The notes: generated from the sequence alone by a model not told the origin. A stretch of 51,976 nt of DNA from Parcubacteria group bacterium Greene1014_15 (GCA_007376725.1 VMGT01000004.1:1-51976), one strand, 5' to 3'; shown: positions 1 to 11,057, counted from the stretch's first letter. Made by a program: numbers and translations.

Positions 1-618
1 GATCATGTCTGCTTGCGCATCCACAATCCCATCCAACCGGGAAACTCGTTCACCTAGAGCTACAATTTCTTGATCCAGAACATCTTTGGTAACGGGTACC
101 TGTGGAGAAGTTTTCTCCGCAATCATTGCCATTGTAGCAGGCAAACGAATAATTGAACCTCTGCAAATCTCATTCAAATTAGAAATCTGCGAGTCAAGGT
201 ACTTCACCGCTTCAAGGTACGCGTCTCTCGTTTCTATTTCCCTCTCGGTAAAAGCGCTATATTTTTTCCAATAGCCTAAAACAGTGTCACCCCATGCAAT
301 CCTCGTAGAATAGACGTGCACATCCCCTATATCCGGTATGGACAGAGACTGTATCCCCTGAATAGGTTGTGCATCGGCACAGACAATCCGTGACCTACTC
401 TTTCTAACTGTGGTAGAAGCTTCCGTTGCCGAGATATCCCCCCTCACGCCCGCAACGGCACTTTTTACGGCATCCGGAAGTTCATCCTTTTGACCCGCAA
501 TCGCCAACCGCACCGCATCCGGCATCTGCATAAGATTTTCTTGCCCAAAAACAGGTACGGCACAACAGACGAGCACGAGCGCCGTAAAAAGACTCATGTG
601 CATACGCTTTCCTCTCAT
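1..618 (-). CDS. Secreted protein of unknown function, signal peptide, runs off the left edge
   Basis: Reverse complement open from ATG at 618 to base 1: MRGKRMHMSLFTALVLVCCAVPVFGQENLMQMPDAVRLAIAGQKDELPDAVKSAV...VSRLDGIVDAQADMI; clear signal peptide; absent from the ORF track because it has no stop inside the window. Confidence 0.75.
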   Translation of the reverse strand, partial: MRGKRMHMSLFTALVLVCCAVPVFGQENLMQMPDAVRLAIAGQKDELPDAVKSAVAGVRGDISATEASTTVRKSRSRIVCADAQPIQGIQSLSIPDIGDVHVYSTRIAWGDTVLGYWKKYSAFTEREIETRDAYLEAVKYLDSQISNLNEICRGSIIRLPATMAMIAEKTSPQVPVTKDVLDQEIVALGERVSRLDGIVDAQADMI

Positions 619-704
619 TACGCTCTCCTTTTCTCAAACGGCACAAAAACATGACTCAAAACTTCACATGTACAACCGTGATTACACTACATACATATAA
701 AAAT

Positions 705-731
705 TTGTCAAGTCCCGCAAATACTTGACAA
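705..731. promoter_or_regulatory. Symmetrical divergent promoter region: TTGTCAAG-N11-CTTGACAA with opposing TTGACA -35-like boxes
   Basis: Inverted repeat ttgtcaag (705-712) / cttgacaa (724-731) between divergent genes starting at 618(-) and 835(+). Confidence 0.45.
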
Positions 732-834
732 TATACTCCCGTGGTGGTTCAATGTCACGCAGATTCCACGGGCGCAAAAGCGCTCTACGGCTAGAAAAAG
801 GCATTTTGCACATTGTCATGAAGGATATGCATCA

Positions 835-1266
835 ATGAACAGATCAGTAGTGCTTCGAGTAGTGCTAGCTTTGTCCATGTCCGTTGGCGTACGTAATGCC
901 TGCGCACAATGGGCATCGTCGGTTTCCCCTGCGGAAAACTTTTTCCATTCTCTCGGATTCCAGAGTGCTCTCGATCGAGGGGCAGATTACAATTTTATCC
1001 GCCTACAAGAACAAATCCGCAGCGGTAAAACAATCGGGGATACATATTACCCATTCGAGGGAGACATGATAAACAACACCTCAATCGGGGTAATTATTTC
1101 AGATAGCCCCGGCGCTACCGGGACCAACAACGGACCGGTGAGTGCACAATCAAACCTCGGCAGTCGCGGAGGCGCTGGGAGTGGTTCGATTAATCATCAA
1201 GGATCATTCACCATACAAGCGCCCGCTCCGAAGCCTAACCCATGCATAAAGGAGTGCCCGCAATGA
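835..1266 (+). CDS. Small secreted Asn/Gly/Ser-rich protein, candidate fibre/surface subunit
   Basis: Signal peptide MNRSVVLRVVLALSMSVGVRNACAQ; C-terminal half with NNTSIG and TNNGPVSAQSNLG motifs; ATGA overlap with the next gene. Confidence 0.65.
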   Translation: MNRSVVLRVVLALSMSVGVRNACAQWASSVSPAENFFHSLGFQSALDRGADYNFIRLQEQIRSGKTIGDTYYPFEGDMINNTSIGVIISDSPGATGTNNGPVSAQSNLGSRGGAGSGSINHQGSFTIQAPAPKPNPCIKECPQ

Positions 1267-2576
1267 ACTGGCGCAAAAAAATATTCGTTTGCACTATATC
1301 GCTTGGCTGCTTTCTCATCGTAACCGGTTGCAGGGGTATGCTGCCAAAAAATGTAGAGTGGGCGGAAAAGCCAGGGGTTCAGGTGCCACAAGTAAAACGG
1401 TCACAGAATTATTATCCTGAACTCGACAACTGCCAGCGCAACATACTTTTCGCAGGAAAACCATCAACAACAATTATGGTCGTGGACGGTAATGATTATT
1501 CCGGCAAAAGAGATTATTACACTGGATTCTTCTTGTCCCAAGCATTTGCCGGATTTGTCATGGATCCGATCAAGCGCACCGCTTCGAATATCACCATGAT
1601 GGACGGGACAAGAATGGCGCGCGATATCGTTTCATGGATGCGGCAGAACGCAGTTCAAGGGGAAACGCCGCAACCTGTATGGCAAGCGCCGCCCGGAGTC
1701 GAGTTTATTCTGATCGTTGAAATAAACGGCCTTGATTTCTCAAAAGGAACTGTCGCCGAAGCTGAAGTATTTAAGGCCGGCGCAGGTCTCCGAACGTATG
1801 GTGGGCTTATCTCTCTCCATGCACGACTTGTGCATCGTTCGGGAACTGTTGTTGCAATCAGTAATTTCCAAAAAGATGTGCCGGGCATAACGGCATATCT
1901 TAAGACAAGCGGTGTTATTGAAAAAATGTTGGTGCATGCGCGCCTTGAAGCAGGTGAACATGAAGCATTTCAAAATGCCCTTCGCGCACTCTCACACATT
2001 GCAGAATACGACATATTCGCAAAATTCTATGGCGACCGTACCTGCGATAAAGATGCACAAGGGATATTCGATGGAGAGACATTGACGGAAGACATACCAC
2101 CTTATAAGCGACACCAACATTTAGCCGCACTGGCAAAAATTAAGAAACCAGAAGCAACGCAACCCGTCCAAACCAAAACACCGCAATGTCCGCTTGGCAT
2201 TTCTGATATTGTTGTGGAAGTCATACCCTACGACGGCCACAATAACGACACATTCGATCCGGAACGAAACGAAAAGCAAAGGCAGGCGATGCAACACATC
2301 GTAACATGGTGGCAAAAAGGGTGTATCGTCAAAAGTATTGAAGGTGTGCGTTGCCCGAAACCGCCAAAATCGGGAGTTGTGCTTGCGCGTGCAACAAAAC
2401 CAGCAGAATGGTTACACAAAGGAGGCATACCAAAACCATCTGCAATCGAAATGCCAGAAAAAAAACTCGCTGCGCTGCATGCAACATGCGTGAAAGAGAA
2501 GGGATGCGACGAAGACACGTATCCATGGTTTTACGCCGGATATGCCACAATCGTGCATCCAAATCATCAACCCTAA
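1263..2576 (+). CDS. Lipoprotein, CsgG/HfaB-like (curli/holdfast-type export channel family)
   Basis: MNWRKKIFVCTISLGCFLIVTGC lipobox; VEFILIVEINGLDF...GAGLRTYGGLISLHARLVHRSGTVVAISNFQKDV...LEAGEHEAFQNALRALSHIAEYDIF follows the CsgG/HfaB family pattern; ATG at 1263 overlaps the upstream stop (ATGA). Confidence 0.5.
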   Translation: MNWRKKIFVCTISLGCFLIVTGCRGMLPKNVEWAEKPGVQVPQVKRSQNYYPELDNCQRNILFAGKPSTTIMVVDGNDYSGKRDYYTGFFLSQAFAGFVMDPIKRTASNITMMDGTRMARDIVSWMRQNAVQGETPQPVWQAPPGVEFILIVEINGLDFSKGTVAEAEVFKAGAGLRTYGGLISLHARLVHRSGTVVAISNFQKDVPGITAYLKTSGVIEKMLVHARLEAGEHEAFQNALRALSHIAEYDIFAKFYGDRTCDKDAQGIFDGETLTEDIPPYKRHQHLAALAKIKKPEATQPVQTKTPQCPLGISDIVVEVIPYDGHNNDTFDPERNEKQRQAMQHIVTWWQKGCIVKSIEGVRCPKPPKSGVVLARATKPAEWLHKGGIPKPSAIEMPEKKLAALHATCVKEKGCDEDTYPWFYAGYATIVHPNHQP

Positions 2577-2665
2577 ACTGGAAAAGGATCATTGTAGAAA
2601 CTGAAAATTGAGTTGCTGTTCGAAGTCGGTTTTATATTCACTTGAATAAACACAAGGAGAACACC

Positions 2666-3091
2666 ATGAAAAAGTTCATGAACATTGTTATCGCTTTTGC
2701 AGCTCTCACACTCATGGCGACGCCCGTGCTCGCATGCCAAGGCGATGATTGCCCATTTGGACACCATCATCGTCACCATCACCATCACCATTGGTCCCCG
2801 CCTAATCCGCAGTCAAACGTGAGCGGTTTCAATGACGCTCCTGTTGTTGCGATCATAAACGGCGGTTCCCTTATCGTAGCGGGCCCCGCAGACATCACGA
2901 ACACCGCCGCAGGCGTGCTTATGTCAATGCCCGCAGGATGTGGAGAATGTCCACGCGGCGTCAATGTATCCGGTGTTAACACCGGTCCTATAGACGCCAT
3001 TGTGAACATTGGAAACGCGCACTTTCATGGGCCGCTCAAGCTAGACAATACAGCGATTGGCACCGGCATATTCAACGCCGACAAGAAGTAG
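2666..3091 (+). CDS. Secreted His-rich protein with two ~41-aa internal repeats
   Basis: SD aaggag; signal peptide MKKFMNIVIAFAALTLMATPVLA; GHHHRHHHHHHW; repeats NVSGFNDAPVVAIINGGSLIVAGPADITNTAAG and NVSGVNTGPIDAIVNIGNAHFHGPLKLDNTAIG. Confidence 0.75.
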   Translation: MKKFMNIVIAFAALTLMATPVLACQGDDCPFGHHHRHHHHHHWSPPNPQSNVSGFNDAPVVAIINGGSLIVAGPADITNTAAGVLMSMPAGCGECPRGVNVSGVNTGPIDAIVNIGNAHFHGPLKLDNTAIGTGIFNADKK

Positions 3092-3101
3092 GTTGCAAGA
3101 A

Positions 3102-3142
3102 GGGCAGAAGATAGCAAATATCTTCTGCCCTTTATTTTTTTC
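3102..3142 (+). terminator. Intrinsic terminator
   Basis: gggcagaagata-gcaaa-tatcttctgccc followed by tttatttttttc. Confidence 0.8.
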
Positions 3143-3163
3143 TTCCTCTGTTATACTTACTCT

Positions 3164-4132
3164 ATGAAAAATACCTGCCCGCCTGGAATTTCAAAGAAAC
3201 TTGCACAAGGTCTCATTCTTGATGAACTCTTTGCATTACTTTTATATAAACACTGGAGTAAAAAAGCTTCACCAGAGCTCGCGCACGTATTGAGCGAACT
3301 CACTGCTATCGAAGAAAAACACTACGTCTTCTGGCAAAAATTTTTAGGACATGCAATGGGCTCACTTACGCTCGGGCGCCGAATTAAACTCACGGTATTT
3401 CTATTTGTTACAAAAATTTGGGGCGAGAAAGCCATGCATCTTCTTCTTGAGGCAACAGAAGTAAATAGTATTCGCAAGCACCTCCAAATCTGGAATATCT
3501 GCGCGCATACCGAATACGAAAGCATGGTGCGTGCGATCATCGAAGAGGAATTCGGGCGCGAGGACGCCATTATTGAAAAACTTATTACACGAAAAATCAA
3601 TCCTGAACGCATCCGTAACATTTTTCTTGGTTTCAATGACGGCCTCGTGGAGTTGCTCGGCGCTATAAGCGGTTTTTATGCCGCCTTCGCCAATACCTCT
3701 TCCGTGGTTGTTGCAAGCATCACGGTCGCCGCCGCGGGAGCAATATCCATGGGCGCCGGCGCCTACGTCGCACTCGGCTCACAAAACGAAATCTCTAAAA
3801 TCGAGGCGCAGAAGCTCGCCTTCAAAAATCCGGAAGCGAACGTATCTCTCACGCATGAACGCCTCTTTGTAAGCGGCGCAACTGTTGCTATTTCATATTT
3901 TATCGGGGCACTCGTGCCCCTTACGCCAATTCTCTTCGGATCAAAAAATATCTTTCTCTCGCTTGCATGCGGCGGAATACTGATTATTCTGGTGTCAGCA
4001 GTGCTCGCCTTTCTTTCAGGAATGAACGCGCGGCGGCGGATTGCGACAAATCTAGTGCTCATTATTGGCGCAGTTGTCCTATCATACGGCATAGGTATTT
4101 TTGCTCGAAATATATGGGGGATTTCAATCTAA
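3164..4132 (+). CDS. VIT1/CCC1-family membrane protein with N-terminal ferritin-like/rubrerythrin domain
   Basis: NIFLGFNDGLVELLGAISGFYAA...SMGAGAYVA VIT1 signature; N-terminal helical E..H repeats. Confidence 0.8.
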   Translation: MKNTCPPGISKKLAQGLILDELFALLLYKHWSKKASPELAHVLSELTAIEEKHYVFWQKFLGHAMGSLTLGRRIKLTVFLFVTKIWGEKAMHLLLEATEVNSIRKHLQIWNICAHTEYESMVRAIIEEEFGREDAIIEKLITRKINPERIRNIFLGFNDGLVELLGAISGFYAAFANTSSVVVASITVAAAGAISMGAGAYVALGSQNEISKIEAQKLAFKNPEANVSLTHERLFVSGATVAISYFIGALVPLTPILFGSKNIFLSLACGGILIILVSAVLAFLSGMNARRRIATNLVLIIGAVVLSYGIGIFARNIWGISI

Positions 4133-4138
4133 AAATGA

Positions 4139-4169
4139 AAGCGCCCACAACAGTTTATTGTGGGCGCTT
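4139..4169. terminator. Bidirectional hairpin between convergent genes
   Basis: aagcgcccacaa-cagttta-ttgtgggcgctt. Confidence 0.65.
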
Positions 4170-4181
4170 GGTGCGCGAAAC

Positions 4182-5153
4182 TCATGTATTCTCTTCTGCT
4201 TCATCCATCACATTCCGAAGCAGTAGAGGAAACAGGGCAGGAAAATCAGAGTATGCCTCACTGACAAGTTGTGAGAGTTCACGCTCGTTGCAAAGAGCCT
4301 GATCTAATCGAAGTTCGAGATCCTCGATAACCTCGAGAAGTTTTTCCCGTTCGGCAATCCAAGCTTCTTCGACTTCTTCATGCGCTTCACTTTCCTCATC
4401 CTGTTCACGACAAATCTCCGTCATCTCATCTTCAACGCCGGCAAATTCAAGTTCCATTGCTTCGATCCGTTCGCGATACTTCTCGTTCATCCGCCGGGTA
4501 CTCTCGAGCGCTTGCTCAATATCTTCCGTTTCAGAAGTTTCTTCCATAAGCTGCTGCCGCCAATCATCGTACCGAAGCACGAGTCTTTCAAAATAGAGAC
4601 TTTTTGCGGCTTCTGTGAGAAAATCCAGTGACGGTCGTGCGAGAAAGCAAAACATTTTGTGCGGAGAAATATACCATATATGTTCGCAAGACTCGTAGGA
4701 CTTGCGAAAGTTTGTGGTAAATTTTCCCGCCGGCGTTACAAGATCGACAAATGCTCCATCAGAAATTGAGATCGAAACACCTGAAACTGGAACCGAAAAT
4801 GCAAGAGAGAGATGTGTTTTCGGACGTCCGTTTCTGTCTGTTGTTACAGAGATAAATACAACAGTATCCTGGTGCACTTCACTTTCACAACACGAACATC
4901 GTGTGTCCGGCACGATATGCCGGACCACAACACCGACTAAGCCTTTTTCGGGTTGCGCCGGAGTCCCAATGACGATTGATTTTAATCTGCCATCAGATCC
5001 CCTCTTCGTTTCTTTTACCTGCTCACTTGTTCCCAAGAGTATGAAAGAGTCTGTCGATAAAACGGTCTTAATGACACAACAGTGCTCCTTGTCCTCTGTG
5101 GTTGCAAGCAAGGCGTCGGGTAGCTTTTTCTCGCCCCCATTCTTCTTACGCAT
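4182..5153 (-). CDS. Hypothetical protein with C-terminal coiled coil
   Basis: Long ORF, 323 aa, Glu-rich heptads; no family recognised. Confidence 0.65.
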   Translation of the reverse strand: MRKKNGGEKKLPDALLATTEDKEHCCVIKTVLSTDSFILLGTSEQVKETKRGSDGRLKSIVIGTPAQPEKGLVGVVVRHIVPDTRCSCCESEVHQDTVVFISVTTDRNGRPKTHLSLAFSVPVSGVSISISDGAFVDLVTPAGKFTTNFRKSYESCEHIWYISPHKMFCFLARPSLDFLTEAAKSLYFERLVLRYDDWRQQLMEETSETEDIEQALESTRRMNEKYRERIEAMELEFAGVEDEMTEICREQDEESEAHEEVEEAWIAEREKLLEVIEDLELRLDQALCNERELSQLVSEAYSDFPALFPLLLRNVMDEAEENT

Positions 5154-5276
5154 TGCTGCCCCCTGTCTTTGACTCCATAGAGAAATACACTTACACCTAT
5201 TCGCACTAATTCTGCCCCTAGTTTGACATACTTCTTAAAAAAGTCAACAATGGCGCCCTCATAACCTCTCACACAT

Positions 5277-5376
5277 GTCATTGCGAGCGTAGCGAAGCAA
5301 TCCAGGATTCTGAGGGGAAATCTCGAATTTTGAGGTAGTCTCACTGGATTGCTTCGGGCTTTGTTCTCGCAATGAC
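5277..5376. repeat. REP-like palindrome (gtcattgcgag...gaagcaatccag / ctggattgcttc...ctcgcaatgac)
   Basis: Imperfect inverted repeat; second diverged copy at 12543-12618. Confidence 0.7.
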
Positions 5377-5413
5377 GGCTCTGTTGCTGAGTCTTTAGCT
5401 TGTAGCAGGCGTA

Positions 5414-5599
5414 AGAAACTGTCTAAAGTCTAATGCCTTGAAAAAATGTTCAAATTTCGAGCGAAAATCACATATTCTGACGAAGCATATCGAGATACGT
5501 TGAGGAGGAATAGGTGATTTGTAGCTGAAATTTGGGCATTTTTACAGGCAAGCGTATATTCTACCTCGTTTTTTAGCAGTTAGACTTTAGACAGTTTCT
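5414..5599. repeat. Long-hairpin intergenic element, copy A
   Basis: 20-bp perfect terminal inverted repeat agaaactgtctaaagtctaa (5414-5433) / ttagactttagacagtttct (5580-5599); interior semi-complementary and related to copies B and C. Confidence 0.8.
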
Positions 5600-5626
5600 A
5601 AGTGGTTACTTGCTCTCTTTGGCCGT

Positions 5627-6049
5627 TTACCCTCGATGCTTTCTGCGCACGCGTATGCGATTGAGTTCCCGGTCAAGGAGCGACTGGAAGCGCGCATACT
5701 CGACATCATCAATATGTTCTTTTTCCTCGAGCATTTTTTGCGCGCGGGCGCGGGCAGCTTCCGCCGCCTCGAGATCAATATCTTCTGCGCGTTCGGCAGT
5801 ATCCGCAAGCACGACAACCTCGCTCTTGGGCCTAATCTCTGCGACTCCATGCGATACAGCAAAGTGATGCGAAACTCCACCTTTTACGATAATCATCTCT
5901 CCCGGTCGAAGAAGCGTTACGAGCGGACGATGATTCGCAAGAACAGTAATCTGCCCTTCAGCCGTCGGAAGAGACACCTGATCAACAGCATCATCTTTAT
6001 ATGCTACTCCTTCGGGCGTTACAACACTGAATGAAAGTGTGTGTACCAT
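5627..6049 (-). CDS. atpC: F1Fo ATP synthase subunit epsilon
   Basis: MVHTLSFSVVTPEGVAYKDDAVDQVSLPTAEGQITVLANHRPLVTLLRPGE. Confidence 0.9.
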   Translation of the reverse strand: MVHTLSFSVVTPEGVAYKDDAVDQVSLPTAEGQITVLANHRPLVTLLRPGEMIIVKGGVSHHFAVSHGVAEIRPKSEVVVLADTAERAEDIDLEAAEAARARAQKMLEEKEHIDDVEYARFQSLLDRELNRIRVRRKHRG

Positions 6050-6056
6050 ACAATTT

Positions 6057-7475
<1,419 letters not shown>

Positions 7476-8339
7476 TTATACCGCGAGAGCATTTGCTCCT
7501 GCGGCAATTTCAGAAATTTCCTGTGTGATCCCATCTTGCCTTGCACGGTTCCAGTCGAGCGCCAAGTCGGAAATCATTTCTCCGGCGCTTTCGCTTGCAT
7601 TCTTCATGGCAACCATGCGAGCGCTTTGTTCGCTCGCGACAGATTCCAGATTCATTTGATACAGTTGCGTGGCAACAAGTCCAGGAAGTATTTCTGCGAG
7701 TACCGCCGTCTCGTCTGGCTCAAAGAGATATACGTCTTCGGAAAAAGTGCTCTGCACCGCAATTTCAGATATTGGCAGGAGCGAACGAATCACCGGTTCA
7801 TATCGAACCGTGGAAATATATTTGTTGTATGCAACAACGACACGTGTATATCTCCCAAAAAGAAATTCATCGAGAACAAGTCTGCGCAGGCCTCGTACGC
7901 TATAGACGCCGGCTGTTTCGGCAAATTCCACAAAACTGCCACGAACATCCGCGCCAAGTTTACGCGCCAAGCGTTCCGCGTTTTTTCCTATCGTGACAAA
8001 ATCCACGGATTCCCGTCCGCCGTAGTCGACAAAAGAACGCGACACCGCTTTCGCGAGCGCGACATTAAAACCGCCGCAGAGACCGCGGTTCGAAGCAACG
8101 ATGACGATAAGTGTTCGATTGCCGGCACCCGCTCTCAAAAGCGGATGTGTGATCTTGCGTTCTGCCGCAAGCGCTGCAAGGAGATCAAGCGCAGAAACGC
8201 TATAGGCGCGCGTCATAAGCGCACGTGCGACCGCACGCTTCATTTTGCTTACCGCCACCATCTCCATCGCTTTTGTGATCTTTCTGATATTCTTCACTGA
8301 TGCGATCTTCTGTTTTATTGCCCGTGTTCGTAACGCCAT
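7476..8339 (-). CDS. atpG: F1Fo ATP synthase subunit gamma
   Basis: TRAIKQKIASVKNIRKITKAMEMVAVSKM; position between alpha and beta. Confidence 0.95.
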   Translation of the reverse strand: MALRTRAIKQKIASVKNIRKITKAMEMVAVSKMKRAVARALMTRAYSVSALDLLAALAAERKITHPLLRAGAGNRTLIVIVASNRGLCGGFNVALAKAVSRSFVDYGGRESVDFVTIGKNAERLARKLGADVRGSFVEFAETAGVYSVRGLRRLVLDEFLFGRYTRVVVAYNKYISTVRYEPVIRSLLPISEIAVQSTFSEDVYLFEPDETAVLAEILPGLVATQLYQMNLESVASEQSARMVAMKNASESAGEMISDLALDWNRARQDGITQEISEIAAGANALAV

Positions 8340-8345
8340 ATAGTT

Positions 8346-9845
8346 TTATTTTGATTCAAATCTTTTGATGTGTTCCTCGATCGCCCGTTTTAATTTTTCT
8401 TCAATCTCGTCACTCCATGATTCCGCAAGCGACGCGAGCACATCCGGTTTACTATCGCGCATAAATGTAAGGAATGCCTTCTCCCATGAAAAAAGACGAT
8501 CAACCGAAATGCTATCAAGATATCCTTTTGTCGCGGCATACATAACGGCAACTTGGAGACCAGCAGAAAGCGGAGCATATTGTGGCTGTTTGAGCAACTC
8601 TGTGAGACGTGCGCCGCGATCAAGCTGCTTTTTTGTATCAATGTCGAGATCGGATGCAAATTGCGTAAAAGCTTCAAGTTCTCGGAACTGCGCCATCGCG
8701 AGCTTCATCGGACCCGCAACTTTTTTCATTGATTTGATCTGCGCGGCTGAACCGACACGAGATACCGAGAGCCCCACATTGATCGCCGGACGTATGCCTT
8801 TATAAAAAAGTGGCGCTTCGAGAAAAATTTGGCCGTCAGTAATGGAAATGACATTCGTTGGAATATATGCCGATACATCGCCTGCCTGTGTTTCGATAAT
8901 CGGAAGCGCAGTGATCGAGCCGCCGCCGGCAGCTGCGTTTCTCCGACACGCGCGCTCAAGAAGACGTGAGTGCAAATAGAATACATCGCCCGGATACGCT
9001 TCGCGACCGGGAGGACGGCGGAGCAAGAGAGAAATTTCCCGGTATGCCGCGGCATGTTTCGAAAGATCGTCATAGACAATCAGCACGTCTTTGCCTTGAT
9101 CCATGAAGTATTCCGCGATGGCGCATCCGGCGTATGGTGAAAGATATGCAAACGATGCGGGATCAGAAGCGCCGGCAACAACCACAATCGTATACGAAAG
9201 AGCCCCCGCCTCTTCAAGCTTTGCCACAATACGCGCCACTTTTGATTTTTTTTGCGATATCGCAACATAAACACAAATTACGTCGGTTCCCTTTTGGTTG
9301 ATGATTGTGTCAACGGCAAGCGCGGTCTTTCCCGTCTGACGATCACCAATGATGAGCTCACGCTGTCCGCGTCCGATCGGAATCATGGCGTCCACCGCCT
9401 TAATGCCCGTTTGCAGGGGAACCGAAACCGGCTCGCGGTCCATGACCCCCGGAGCAATTTTTTCTATCGTGTATGAGACGCTTGTCCGTATTTCTCCTTT
9501 GCCATCAAGCGGCGAGGCGAGCGGATCAACAACGCGGCCAATAAGCTCGTCTCCAACAAGCACAGAGAGAATCTTTCCTGTCCGTTGCACCACATCACCC
9601 TCGCGAATGTGCGTATAGTCGCCAAGAATAATCACTCCAACCATGTCTTCTTCGAGGTTGAGAGCAAGCCCCATCGTATCTCCCGGAAATTCAAGCATTT
9701 CAAGCGATTCGCAGGCAGAAAGTCCCGAAAGTCGCGCGATGCCATCGCCAATCTCAATAACGGTCCCCGTTTCTATCACATCGACTCTCGCTTCAAATTC
9801 GCCGATCCTTTCTTTTATATTTTTTATTAATGTATCAACACTCAT
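8346..9845 (-). CDS. atpA: F1Fo ATP synthase subunit alpha
   Basis: [31 protein letters not shown]. Confidence 0.97.
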   Translation of the reverse strand: MSVDTLIKNIKERIGEFEARVDVIETGTVIEIGDGIARLSGLSACESLEMLEFPGDTMGLALNLEEDMVGVIILGDYTHIREGDVVQRTGKILSVLVGDELIGRVVDPLASPLDGKGEIRTSVSYTIEKIAPGVMDREPVSVPLQTGIKAVDAMIPIGRGQRELIIGDRQTGKTALAVDTIINQKGTDVICVYVAISQKKSKVARIVAKLEEAGALSYTIVVVAGASDPASFAYLSPYAGCAIAEYFMDQGKDVLIVYDDLSKHAAAYREISLLLRRPPGREAYPGDVFYLHSRLLERACRRNAAAGGGSITALPIIETQAGDVSAYIPTNVISITDGQIFLEAPLFYKGIRPAINVGLSVSRVGSAAQIKSMKKVAGPMKLAMAQFRELEAFTQFASDLDIDTKKQLDRGARLTELLKQPQYAPLSAGLQVAVMYAATKGYLDSISVDRLFSWEKAFLTFMRDSKPDVLASLAESWSDEIEEKLKRAIEEHIKRFESK

Positions 9846-9857
9846 GTACATATTCAA

Positions 9858-10250
9858 TTACGCCAACAATTTCTCTCGAAGCACAGCAATCTGACTTCGC
9901 ATACTCGCATCATACACAGTCTCCCCATACGAAGCTACAAAGCCGCCAAGGATATCGGGATCTTCTTCGATAGCAGTATGCGCATCTTTCGGCGCCTGCA
10001 TGCGCGATCTCACCCCGTCCACAATGCTTGCACCAATCGGGTAAGCTACGCGAATGTGAAGCGTATGCTCTGCCGCATACTCTTCCGACAATCTCTCCAG
10101 ATGACGCACAACTGCGGGAGCCAGATGAAAAAGATTGTTCCCATTGAGAAATCTGATACATCGCCCCGCCACGTCGTCTCCGCTATGCTTATCATCAAGC
10201 ACCAGAGACCAAAGCGCCTGTGCAACAAATTTTGATCGGGGCGCGCTCAT
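9858..10250 (-). CDS. atpH: F1Fo ATP synthase subunit delta
   Basis: Position between b and alpha, size, and C-terminal delta-like segment. Confidence 0.8.
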   Translation of the reverse strand: MSAPRSKFVAQALWSLVLDDKHSGDDVAGRCIRFLNGNNLFHLAPAVVRHLERLSEEYAAEHTLHIRVAYPIGASIVDGVRSRMQAPKDAHTAIEEDPDILGGFVASYGETVYDASMRSQIAVLREKLLA

Positions 10251-10741
10251 GATTGCGCAAGAAACTTTTTAATAATTTTTTCGCCTCGTTCCTGATTCAC
10301 TTCTTCCTGTAAGACTTTTGTAACGCCCAGAAGCACGGTGTCGACAATCTTTTCGTTAACGGCCATTTCCATCTCTTTTTGTTCGCGTATAAGACGAGCT
10401 CGCGTCTTTGCTAAAATCTCCTCCGCTTCTCTTTCTGCGGCATTTTTCGACGCAAGTACGAGAGCATCACCACTTTTTTTAGCAGATGCGATGACATCTG
10501 TCGCCTCCGTTTCCGCCTTTGCAAGAACACGCGACCGTTCCTCGCCTGCCATCGTGAGCGCAGTTTCCGCGCGCGTTGCATTGTCGAGGCCTTCCTGTAT
10601 GCGATTCGCTCGCTCCGCAATTACTTTTTTTATCGGCCCAAACGCAAACTTTTTGAGCACAAAAAAAATAATCAGAAAGTTTGCGATATTTGCAAGCGCA
10701 ATATGCCAGTCAAATCCGATATTTCCTAAAATTTCTAACAT
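10247..10741 (-). CDS. atpF: F1Fo ATP synthase subunit b
   Basis: MLEILGNIGFDWHIALANIANFLIIFFVLKKFAFGPIKKVIAERANRIQEGL. Confidence 0.92.
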   Translation of the reverse strand: MLEILGNIGFDWHIALANIANFLIIFFVLKKFAFGPIKKVIAERANRIQEGLDNATRAETALTMAGEERSRVLAKAETEATDVIASAKKSGDALVLASKNAAEREAEEILAKTRARLIREQKEMEMAVNEKIVDTVLLGVTKVLQEEVNQERGEKIIKKFLAQS

Positions 10742-10751
10742 GATATATACA

Positions 10752-11057
10752 TTATTTCCGTTTACTTTTCCACACACCCGGCTCGTCATAGCGAAGCTCT
10801 CCTCGTTCGAAGAGAACTCCTGCCTTAGGCACAACGTTCTGCACTCCTTCCGCTCGCTTCATCCGCGTATGAAACCTCCAGAAAAGAACCCATGAAAGAA
10901 TAAAAGAAAATGCAAGGGTTATGAGAATATATCTGCGGTCTGTGTCAAAATAGCGATCAAGAAACAGCCCCGCAAAAAATCCTCCAAACGCGGGTATGCC
11001 GAAGATACCAGCGATCTTCACCATAAGCCACACAAGTTGCGAATGATAGTCCTTCAT
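10752..11057 (-). CDS. AtpZ/AtpI-like small membrane protein at the head of the ATP synthase operon
   Basis: Two-TM protein GIFGIPAFGGFFAGLFLDRYFDTDRRYILITLAFSFILSW directly upstream of atpF. Confidence 0.7.
   Translation of the reverse strand: MKDYHSQLVWLMVKIAGIFGIPAFGGFFAGLFLDRYFDTDRRYILITLAFSFILSWVLFWRFHTRMKRAEGVQNVVPKAGVLFERGELRYDEPGVWKSKRK

Noticed and set aside
2775-2800. His tract as vector His-tag contamination
   Set aside because: It lies inside a native-looking secreted protein with repeats, an upstream SD and a downstream terminator; the tract is interrupted by Arg and not at a terminus
5015-5344. 109-aa minus-strand ORF extending through the REP-like palindrome
   Set aside because: Overlaps the 4182-5153 gene in another frame and reads through a repeat; probably spurious
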